Below are positions 36,407-42,015 of a stretch of DNA of 42,015 nt, one piece after another. Source of the stretch: Anoxybacteroides voinovskiense. GTDB lineage: Bacteria > Bacillota > Bacilli > Bacillales > Anoxybacillaceae. The position numbers and the translations under genes are program-made. The notes beneath the pieces are model-generated. The model worked only from the letters and a program-made list of their open reading frames with translations, ran no database searches and had not been told where the DNA came from. Position 1 is the stretch's first letter; the number at the start of each line of letters is the position of its first letter. The stretch lies in contig NZ_JACIDE010000027.1 of the NCBI RefSeq assembly GCF_014196205.1, forward strand, positions 1 to 42,015. The letters run 5' to 3'.

Positions 36407-37339
36407 TTATTTATTTAGCTTTGCTTTTACTTTTAATAATTCTTTATTCATATAATCTAGCGCTTCCCCGATTTTCGCTCCAGGACTTGCTGCGAATAAT
36501 TCGCTTGGCAAAAAGACGACGCTTTTGTTTTTTACCGCTTTCAAGTTCCGCCAAGAACTTGTAGACATGAGCTTAATCATTGCTTTTTTTGTTTCCGCTG
36601 GATTAGCATGCGTAATAATGAAAATAACATCCGGATTGCTTGCGATAATACGTTCCGTACTTAAATTGGCATACCCAGGGAATTCTTTGATTTGCGAAAA
36701 ACTTGCTGCAATATTTTCGCCGCCAGCTTTCTTCAATACATCACCAGAAAAGGATGTTGGCAACGCCACTAATGAACTGGAACCAGAGCCAAACAAAATG
36801 ACAGCGCGCACTGTTGTTTTTGCTTTACTATATTTCTTTACTTTGCTATTAATCTTTCCAATTAATACTTTCGCTCTTTGTTCTTTATCAAACAATTTTC
36901 CTAATAAAGAAATAGAAGATTTAATATCATCAATTGAACTTCCAGAAGTGATAATGACTTTCAATCCCAATGATTTTGCTTTTTCAACATGTGCTTGAAA
37001 AGCAGTGCCTGCAATGACAACATCCGGTTTAACACTCACAATTTTTTCGAAATTTGGCTGATGAATATTTCCTACTTGCGGAACATCTTTTAAACTTGGA
37101 TCAACCGGAGCCATCGAGGTCGGTCTCCCAACAATAGTAACTCCTAGTGTTTGAAGAGTGTTTAAATCCCCAGGACTTAGGACGACAACTCGCTTAGGGG
37201 CTTTCTCAAACGTCACCGTACGCCCTGCTAAATCTTTTACTGTAACCCCCTTCTCAGCCGCTTCGGTTGGGGAGCTAGAAAAAACAACTAAGCCAACCAA
37301 CAAACATAGTGATAATACCCATGAGAATAATTTTTGCAT
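36407..37339 (-). CDS. Iron/heme-type substrate-binding protein without lipobox
   Basis: Cluster-A-II binding protein (PeriplasmicBP_2, BtuF/FhuD fold), 310 aa, with FEKAPKRVVVLSPGDLNTLQTLG, VGNIHQPNFEKIVSVKPDVVI and a C-terminal helical lobe. The N-terminus is a signal peptide ending in SSSPTEAAEK; the only cysteine (C12) is inside the hydrophobic part and is preceded by LSL, not a lipobox. Gram-positive binding proteins of this class are usually lipoproteins, so this one may be released or held by another protein. ATG 37339 with AAAGGAG at 7. First gene of the operon, behind a promoter with two Fur boxes. Confidence 0.88.
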   Translation of the reverse strand: MQKLFSWVLSLCLLVGLVVFSSSPTEAAEKGVTVKDLAGRTVTFEKAPKRVVVLSPGDLNTLQTLGVTIVGRPTSMAPVDPSLKDVPQVGNIHQPNFEKIVSVKPDVVIAGTAFQAHVEKAKSLGLKVIITSGSSIDDIKSSISLLGKLFDKEQRAKVLIGKINSKVKKYSKAKTTVRAVILFGSGSSSLVALPTSFSGDVLKKAGGENIAASFSQIKEFPGYANLSTERIIASNPDVIFIITHANPAETKKAMIKLMSTSSWRNLKAVKNKSVVFLPSELFAASPGAKIGEALDYMNKELLKVKAKLNK

Positions 37340-37354
37340 ACCGCATCTCCTTTC

Positions 37355-37373
37355 TGATGATTATCATTATCAA
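37355..37373. promoter_or_regulatory. Fur box 2, just after the transcription start
   Basis: Contains TGATTATCATTATCA (37358-37372), a close match to the 19-bp Fur consensus; the minus strand reads GATAATGATAATCATCAG. It lies between the start site and the ribosome binding site of the binding-protein gene. Confidence 0.85.
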
Positions 37374-37384
37374 TTACGTTAAAA

Positions 37385-37414
37385 ATAATAAATGATAATG
37401 AGAATCTTTGTCAA
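37385..37414 (-). promoter_or_regulatory. Sigma-A promoter of the iron/heme operon
   Basis: Minus strand: TTGACA (37414-37409), 18-base spacer, TATTAT (37390-37385). Start near 37378, leader about 40 bases. Confidence 0.78.
37393..37406. promoter_or_regulatory. Fur box 1, inside the promoter spacer
   Basis: TGATAATGAGAATC lies between the -35 and -10 of the iron/heme operon. It resembles repeats of the Fur hexamer GATAAT. Binding would block RNA polymerase. Confidence 0.7.
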
Positions 37415-37459
37415 TATTTTTTAAATATATATACATTAATAATAAAAGAACTCCTAAAA

Positions 37460-37488
37460 CAAAAAACGCTAGGTTTAGTCACCTAGCG
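37460..37488 (-). terminator. Terminator of ssrA
   Basis: Minus strand: CGCTAGGT-GACTAA-ACCTAGCG, 8-bp stem, then TTTTTTGTTTT; 17 bp after the tmRNA 3' end. Confidence 0.93.
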
Positions 37489-37505
37489 CTTTTACTCACT
37501 CTGTA

Positions 37506-37855
37506 TGGAGACGGTGGGAGTCGAACCCACGTCCAGAGATATCGCCACTTAAGCATCTACGAGCGTAGTCGGTATATTTCACTTTCGCCGCTTCTTCCGC
37601 CTACCGACAGGCCTCCGAGCAGCTAGTCTGATTCGTCTCTTCCCGCATCCTCAGACGGCGGACTTGGGCGTAGCCCACTTGTTATGAACCCCTAGGCCGC
37701 CACATGGGCGATGGCGGTAGGAGCTAGCCGCATTAATTAAGCAGCTAAAGCGTAGTTTTCTTTGCCAGTTATCTTTAGGTGACGTTTTGACGAGGACGGT
37801 CCCCTCGGCTCGCAGCTTAAGCTCGATCTACCCCTGTCGAATCCGTAACGTCCCC
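37506..37855 (-). ncRNA. ssrA: tmRNA (ssrA)
   Basis: Transfer-messenger RNA that with SmpB rescues ribosomes stalled on broken mRNA. The 5' end is GGGGACGTTACGGATTCGAC and the 3' end GGACGTGGGTTCGACTCCCA followed by CCGTCTCCA; these pair as the tRNA-like acceptor and T-arm. The gene is about 350 nt. The base after the discriminator A is T, then AC, so the 3' CCA is not encoded and must be added. The internal frame gives a short tag (separate entry). Promoter and terminator are both clear, so it is its own unit next to smpB. Confidence 0.97.
37737..37766 (-). other. tmRNA proteolysis-tag reading frame
   Basis: Resume codon GGC (37766) starts G-K-E-N-Y-A-L-A-A and a TAA stop (37739-37737). With the alanine carried by tmRNA the tag is AGKENYALAA, 10 residues, shorter than the 15-residue tag of B. 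subtilis and close to the E. coli ending ENYALAA. The LAA end directs products to ClpXP. Confidence 0.9.
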
Positions 37856-37907
37856 GTAGAGAAACGTACGAAACAGCTTAAGCTTTCATAACTGGCTGAC
37901 ATCATTT

Positions 37908-37935
37908 ATTATAGCACATTTCCGCTCGTTTGCAA
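37908..37935 (-). promoter_or_regulatory. Promoter of ssrA
   Basis: Minus strand: TTGCAA (37935-37930), 16-base spacer, TATAAT (37913-37908). It lies 53 bp before the mature 5' end, so RNase P trimming of a short leader is expected. Confidence 0.78.
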
Positions 37936-37951
37936 TTGTAACATATTGTCA

Positions 37952-38419
37952 CTACAGTTTTTGCCGTTCGCGGAAAACGCGTTCGACTTCGCGTTGCGCT
38001 TCTTTCTTTTTCATATCTTCGCGCTTGTCGTATTTTTTCTTTCCTTTGCCGACGCCTAATAACAATTTCGCAAATCCATCTTTCATATATAGCTTGAGCG
38101 GCACGAGCGTATAGCCTTGTTCTTTCGTATAACCGATGAGTTTATTGATTTCGCGGCGATGAAGCAATAATTTGCGCGTCCGCAACGGGTCATGGTTGTA
38201 GCGGTTGCCTTGTTCATACGGGCTAATATGCATATTATGCAAAAACACTTCGCCTTTGTCCACTTTCGCAAATGAATCTTTTAAGTTCACTTTGCCTGCC
38301 CGAATCGACTTAATTTCCGTACCTTGGAGAACGAGACCAGCTTCGTACGTTTCTTCGATAAAATAATCATGATGCGCTTTTTTATTTTGCGCAATGACTT
38401 TCCCTTCCCCTTTTGGCAT
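37952..38419 (-). CDS. smpB: SsrA-binding protein SmpB
   Basis: Partner protein of tmRNA that binds its tRNA-like domain and fits in the ribosomal decoding and mRNA channels. The 155 aa protein has the OB-fold core ([20 protein letters not shown], then [12 protein letters not shown]) and the basic C-terminal tail [20 protein letters not shown] that forms a helix in the empty mRNA channel. ATG 38419 with GGGAGGG upstream. It is directly upstream of ssrA and downstream of rnr, the usual Firmicute order. Confidence 0.97.
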   Translation of the reverse strand: MPKGEGKVIAQNKKAHHDYFIEETYEAGLVLQGTEIKSIRAGKVNLKDSFAKVDKGEVFLHNMHISPYEQGNRYNHDPLRTRKLLLHRREINKLIGYTKEQGYTLVPLKLYMKDGFAKLLLGVGKGKKKYDKREDMKKKEAQREVERVFRERQKL

Positions 38420-38471
38420 ACGTTTCCCTCCCTTCCGACAAGCAATATTTTAACAAAAATGAGAAGAAAGG

Positions 38472-38496
38472 AAAAGCCTCCGTTCTCGAGGCTTTT
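38472..38496 (-). terminator. Terminator between rnr and smpB
   Basis: Minus strand: AAAAGCCTC-GAGAACG-GAGGCTTTT, then CCTTTCTTC, one base after the rnr stop. The T-run is interrupted, so read-through into smpB is possible. Confidence 0.75.
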
Positions 38497-38497
38497 C

Positions 38498-40777
38498 TTA
38501 TCGTTTTTTCTTTTTCTTCTTTTTCATTTTCGGAATGTCTTCGTAAAACTTTTGCTTTTTCTTTTCCTTTTTCGTCGGCCATTTTTCGTCGCTTTTTTTC
38601 TTTTTCCGCTTTCCTTCAATGACGACTGGCGCGGCTTTTGCTTTTTGATTCCGGCGTCCTTTCATGCCGACAATTTCAAAGTCGACGATGCGCTCCTCTT
38701 TATTGACGTTAATGACACGCACCGTAATTTCGTCGCCGATGCGGTACACTTTCCCTGTCCGTTCGCCAATCATTGCATAGTGTTGCTCGTCGTAATGGTA
38801 GTAATCGTCGGTTAAATAGCTGACGTGCACAAGCCCTTCGACCGTGTTCGGCAGTTCGACAAACAAACCAAAATTCGTCACCGAGCTAATAATGCCGTCA
38901 AACTCCATGCCAATTTTGTCTTCCATAAACTCGGTTTTCTTCAAGTCGTCGGTTTCACGCTCTGCCTCTACCGCACGCCGCTCCATATTCGACGTATGCT
39001 CCGCAATTTCAGGCAGCTTTTCCGCCCATTTTTGTTGCGTTTGTTCATCCATTTGTCCATTAATTAAATACGTGCGAATAAGGCGATGAACGATTAAGTC
39101 TGGGTAGCGGCGAATCGGTGACGTAAAATGCGTATAAAATTCGGTTGATAATCCATAGTGACCGAGGCTTTCTGCATCATAGCGCGCTTGCTTCATCGAC
39201 CGAAGCATGACGGTTGATACGACCATTTCTTCCGGCTCGCCGCGCACCGCTTCCAACACTTCTTGCAACGCGCGTGGATGAATTTGATTGCCGGTTCCTT
39301 TTACAATATAGCCAAAGTTTGTAATGAACTCTAAAAAGCGTTGCAACTTCTCTGGCTTCGGATCTTCATGTACGCGATAAATAAATGGGACGTTCATCCA
39401 GTGGAAATGTTCGGCAATCGTTTCGTTTGCCGCTAGCATAAATTCTTCAATTAGTCGTTCGGCAACGGAACGTTCACGTAAGACAACGTCGTACGGCTTA
39501 CCGTTTTCATCGACAAGCACTTTCGCCTCTTTAAAATCAAAATCAATTGCCCCACGCTTCATGCGTTTGTTGCGTAAAATCTCCGCCAACTCTGCCATTA
39601 CCTCAAACATTGGGACGAGCGGGGCATATTTTTCTCGTAACGCTTCGTCTTTATCAACGAGAATGCGGTTCACATCAGAATACGTCATTCGTTCGGTCGT
39701 GCGAATGACGCTTTGGAAAATTTCATGGTGAACGACTTCGCCACGGTCGTTAATTTCCATTTCGCACGATAACGTTAACCGAGCGACTTTCGGATTAAGC
39801 GAGCAAATGCCGTTTGATAACCGGTGCGGAATCATCGGAATGACGCGGTCGACTAAATAGACGCTCGTCCCTCGTTCGTACGCTTCACGGTCAATCGGCG
39901 AACCTTCCGTGACGTAATGGCTTACGTCCGCAATATGAACGCCAAGCTTATAGTTTCCGTTTGCTAATTTCGTCACGGTCACCGCATCGTCTAAATCTTT
40001 TGCGTCTTCCCCGTCAATGGTGACAATCATTTCATTGCGCAAATCGCGCCGCCCTTGTAAATCTTCTTCGGAAATCGTATCGGGAATGCTGTTAGCATGT
40101 TCAAGGACGTCTTCTGGAAATTGTAGCGGCAATCGATGTTTATGAATGATCGATAAAATATCGACGCCCGGATCGTTTTTATGGCCGAGAATTTTAATAA
40201 CTTCCCCTTCTGCGCTAATCCGTCCTTCTGGATACGTCGTTAAACGAACGACGACTTTATGCCCTTCGACCGCGCCGTTTGCCGCATGTTTCGGAATAAA
40301 AATGTCGTTCACAATTTTTTTATCGTCTGGAATGACAAAACCGAAATTTTTGCTTTCTGTATATGTGCCGACGATTTCCGTCACGCCGCGCTCAATAATA
40401 CGGACGATCGTTCCTTCTTTGCGGGCGCCTGTCGGGTGTGCATTAACACGCACGAGCACCGTATCGCCATGCATCGCATTTTTTAATTCCGACGGCGGAA
40501 TAAAAATGTCATCGAGCGTTGGGTCTTCTGGAATGACAAATGCAAACCCTTTCGCATGCCCTGTCACTTTGCCGCGAATTAAATTCATCTTTTCCGGCAA
40601 TCCGTACCGATTGCTTCTTGTGCGGATAATCAATCCTTCTTCTTCCAGCGCAACGAGCGTTTTGACAAGCTCTTTAAACTCGGCAGCATCCGTAATGTGA
40701 AACGCTTCTTCCAATTCCTGAACAGTGAGTGGTTTATACGCTTCGTCGCGCATAAACGCTAATAATTTTTCTCTCAT
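38498..40777 (-). CDS. rnr: Ribonuclease R
   Basis: Processive 3'-5' exoribonuclease that degrades structured RNA and, with tmRNA/SmpB, the mRNA of rescued ribosomes. From ATG 40777 (AAAGGAGG at 6) it is 759 aa. Order: winged-helix region (1-65), two cold-shock domains (about 66-220), RNB catalytic domain with D255, D261, D263 and D264 in [12 protein letters not shown], an S1 domain at about 625-705, and a very lysine-rich C-terminal tail ending in a run of seven lysines. The tail is typical of RNase R. It is 20 bp after est. Confidence 0.96.
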   Translation of the reverse strand: MREKLLAFMRDEAYKPLTVQELEEAFHITDAAEFKELVKTLVALEEEGLIIRTRSNRYGLPEKMNLIRGKVTGHAKGFAFVIPEDPTLDDIFIPPSELKNAMHGDTVLVRVNAHPTGARKEGTIVRIIERGVTEIVGTYTESKNFGFVIPDDKKIVNDIFIPKHAANGAVEGHKVVVRLTTYPEGRISAEGEVIKILGHKNDPGVDILSIIHKHRLPLQFPEDVLEHANSIPDTISEEDLQGRRDLRNEMIVTIDGEDAKDLDDAVTVTKLANGNYKLGVHIADVSHYVTEGSPIDREAYERGTSVYLVDRVIPMIPHRLSNGICSLNPKVARLTLSCEMEINDRGEVVHHEIFQSVIRTTERMTYSDVNRILVDKDEALREKYAPLVPMFEVMAELAEILRNKRMKRGAIDFDFKEAKVLVDENGKPYDVVLRERSVAERLIEEFMLAANETIAEHFHWMNVPFIYRVHEDPKPEKLQRFLEFITNFGYIVKGTGNQIHPRALQEVLEAVRGEPEEMVVSTVMLRSMKQARYDAESLGHYGLSTEFYTHFTSPIRRYPDLIVHRLIRTYLINGQMDEQTQQKWAEKLPEIAEHTSNMERRAVEAERETDDLKKTEFMEDKIGMEFDGIISSVTNFGLFVELPNTVEGLVHVSYLTDDYYHYDEQHYAMIGERTGKVYRIGDEITVRVINVNKEERIVDFEIVGMKGRRNQKAKAAPVVIEGKRKKKKSDEKWPTKKEKKKQKFYEDIPKMKKKKKKKR

Positions 40778-40797
40778 ACAATTCCTCCTTTCGAGGA

Positions 40798-41538
40798 TTA
40801 CCAATCTAATGACTCTAAAAACGCATAAATGTCTTCGTGAAGCTGTTCTTTTTCTTTATCAAGCGTAATGACGTGTCCTGATTCCTCATACCACTTCATT
40901 TGTTTCACTGGAGACTCCACGCCGTTATAAATAATATTTGCACTATCTGGGTTAATCATGTCATCATGGCGCGCTTGTACAACAAAAACAGGCGCATAAA
41001 TGAAATCTAAATGATCTCGCACATCAGCAATAAGTTGTTGTAGTGCTTTCAATGTTTTCATCGGCGTTTTTGCAAACTCCGCCATTTCGCGTTCGATTTG
41101 TTCTTCACTTTTTCCTTCCCGCTTTTTATATTCGCGAGCGTACGCTAAAACTCCTTCATACATCGTCTGTTCGCTTTTGATATACATCGGCGCACACATC
41201 GGCACGATGCCAACAACAGGAACAGTATAGCCAAGTTTTAACGAAAACACACCGCCAAGCGATAATCCAACAACAGCGATTTTTTCATGGTTTTGTTTTA
41301 AATATTCGTAAGCGTTCATCACATCTTGCCACCAATCTTCCGGGCCGGTATGCACAAGTTCTTCTGGCGGCACGCCATGTCCTTTATAAATTGGGGCGTG
41401 GCACGTGTAGCCTTTTGCTTGCAAAAAACGCCCAAGCATCCGCACATCCGCCGAATTTCCGGTAAATCCATGTAACAGCAACACCGCCCGCTCACCCGCT
41501 TCAAACGTAAACGGTTGTGGGGGAATCATCTTCATCAT
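40798..41538 (-). CDS. est: Monoacylglycerol lipase/carboxylesterase (Est30 type)
   Basis: Alpha/beta hydrolase of 246 aa, very similar to the thermostable Geobacillus stearothermophilus Est30, which acts on short- to medium-chain esters. The catalytic triad is visible: S93 in GLSLGG, D192 in [12 protein letters not shown] and H222 in ESGHVITLD; the oxyanion HGFTG is at 23-27. Two ATG codons (41538, 41535) follow AAAGGAG. There is no signal peptide, so it is cytoplasmic. It stands in the conserved secG-est-rnr-smpB order. Confidence 0.93.
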   Translation of the reverse strand: MMKMIPPQPFTFEAGERAVLLLHGFTGNSADVRMLGRFLQAKGYTCHAPIYKGHGVPPEELVHTGPEDWWQDVMNAYEYLKQNHEKIAVVGLSLGGVFSLKLGYTVPVVGIVPMCAPMYIKSEQTMYEGVLAYAREYKKREGKSEEQIEREMAEFAKTPMKTLKALQQLIADVRDHLDFIYAPVFVVQARHDDMINPDSANIIYNGVESPVKQMKWYEESGHVITLDKEKEQLHEDIYAFLESLDW

Positions 41539-41561
41539 TCATGTCTCCTTTCTTCCCAACA

Positions 41562-41596
41562 GAAAAGGCAGCCCTTTTCGAATGGACCGCCCTTTC
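41562..41596 (-). terminator. Possible terminator after secG
   Basis: Minus strand: AAAGGGCGGTCC / GGGCTGCCTTT, 11 pairs with one bulged G and two G.U, followed by TCTG; nine bases after the secG stop. Weak T-run. Confidence 0.55.
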
Positions 41597-41604
41597 CCCA
41601 TATT

Positions 41605-41838
41605 TTACAATTGGAAATACGTCACCGCAATCGCTAATACGAAAAATAATACGGCTAAAACAACGGTAATTCGATGCAGTACAGCATCTAATCCGCGCGC
41701 TTTTTGCTTGCCAAACAATTGTTCAGCACCGCCTGTAATGGCACCAGAAAGCCCTGCACTTCGACCCGATTGCAATAAAACAACCGCAATGATTCCAATA
41801 CAAACAATTACAAGTAACGTAACAAGAAACGCATGCAT
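41605..41838 (-). CDS. secG: Protein translocase subunit SecG
   Basis: Small accessory subunit of the SecYEG protein channel. The 77 aa sequence has two transmembrane helices (about 3-22 and 55-74) and the family loop [20 protein letters not shown] followed by [18 protein letters not shown] 41838 follows GGAGGTGTGAGG. In Firmicutes secG usually stands between eno and est/rnr, which is the case for the downstream side here. Confidence 0.95.
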   Translation of the reverse strand: MHAFLVTLLVIVCIGIIAVVLLQSGRSAGLSGAITGGAEQLFGKQKARGLDAVLHRITVVLAVLFFVLAIAVTYFQL

Positions 41839-41875
41839 ACCTCACACCTCCAACGACGCACATCACAATAGCTTT

Positions 41876-41905
41876 ATTTTAACATAACACTATTCATTTG
41901 TACAA
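41876..41905 (-). promoter_or_regulatory. Candidate promoter of secG
   Basis: Minus strand: TTGTAC (41905-41900), 18-base spacer, TAAAAT (41881-41876); start about 30 bp before the secG ATG. Confidence 0.55.
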
Positions 41906-42000
41906 CGGACGAAAAGATACGGATTGAGTCAAGAGTTTGTGGGAGATTTTTTTTGATATTTCGATTCTCTGGATATATTTGGTTTAAATAACCCAGTGTT

Positions 42001-42014
42001 TGTAAGCGTTTTCT
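42001..42014 (+). promoter_or_regulatory. Candidate cre (CcpA) site at the window edge
   Basis: TGTAAGCGTTTTCT matches the cre consensus TGWNANCGNTNWCA except for the last base, and reads AGAAAACGCTTACA on the other strand, a common natural cre form. The gene it would control lies outside the window. The 90 bp between it and the secG promoter hold nothing else I can name. Confidence 0.55.
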
Positions 42015-42015
42015 A

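Noticed and set aside
38498-38660. Lysine-rich end of rnr as a sequencing error or frameshift
   Set aside because: The codons alternate AAA and AAG without a long homopolymer, and a basic tail is normal for RNase R.

Overview
The window reads as chromosomal DNA of a spore-forming, probably thermophilic Bacillaceae of the Anoxybacillus/Geobacillus type. This rests on gene content and order: blocks matching the Bacillus subtilis lytH-yunB-yunF, suf, met and yus/fad regions and the ssrA-smpB-rnr-est-secG block, a carboxylesterase very close to Geobacillus Est30, and a secreted protein whose N-terminus resembles the SbsC S-layer module of G. stearothermophilus. The assignment comes from memory of these families, not from a search. 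I see no rRNA, tRNA, CRISPR array, transposase or prophage gene, and no clear pseudogene.

Layout. 1-190: 5' end of a divergent leftward gene (possibly lipA). 191-5.5 kb: lytH (rightward), then leftward yunB, yunC, yunD, yunE, yunF. 5.5-10.8 kb: the leftward Fe-S cluster assembly operon sufC-sufD-sufS-sufU-sufB, with a clear promoter and terminator. 11.0-15.8 kb: yurZ, the methionine importer metN-metP-metQ behind a SAM-I (S-box) riboswitch, and metY. 15.8-17.9 kb: yusD, yusE, yusF, gcvH, yusI. 17.9-24.7 kb: fatty acid beta-oxidation genes fadN-fadA-fadE behind a FadR operator, plus yuzL and the proline dehydrogenase fadM. 24.8-26.0 kb: two CotF-like coat genes and two small paralogous Gly/Tyr-rich genes. 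26.0-28.2 kb: bioD-bioA with a BirA-type operator. 28.2-32.5 kb: a degenerate HD-GYP protein and an atypical pyruvate-kinase-like protein, divergent from a membrane diguanylate cyclase. 32.6-37.4 kb: a six-gene operon for iron/heme uptake with Fur boxes. 37.5-42 kb: tmRNA (ssrA), smpB, rnr, est and secG, ending in a cre-like site.

How the genes work together. The suf operon supplies Fe-S clusters; the Fur-controlled operon imports and probably degrades heme; the met genes import methionine and assimilate sulfide; the fad genes break down fatty acids when acyl-CoA releases FadR; ssrA/smpB/rnr rescue stalled ribosomes and degrade their mRNA.

The two least ordinary regions are (a) the heme/iron operon, which carries an SbsC-like secreted helical protein and a substrate-binding protein without a lipobox, and (b) the c-di-GMP-type island in which an HD-GYP protein has lost the His of its HD dyad and sits beside a pyruvate-kinase-like enzyme with a novel-looking N-terminal extension and no C-terminal domain. 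A smaller point is a long hairpin that buries the yunB ribosome binding site and holds a possible promoter in its loop.
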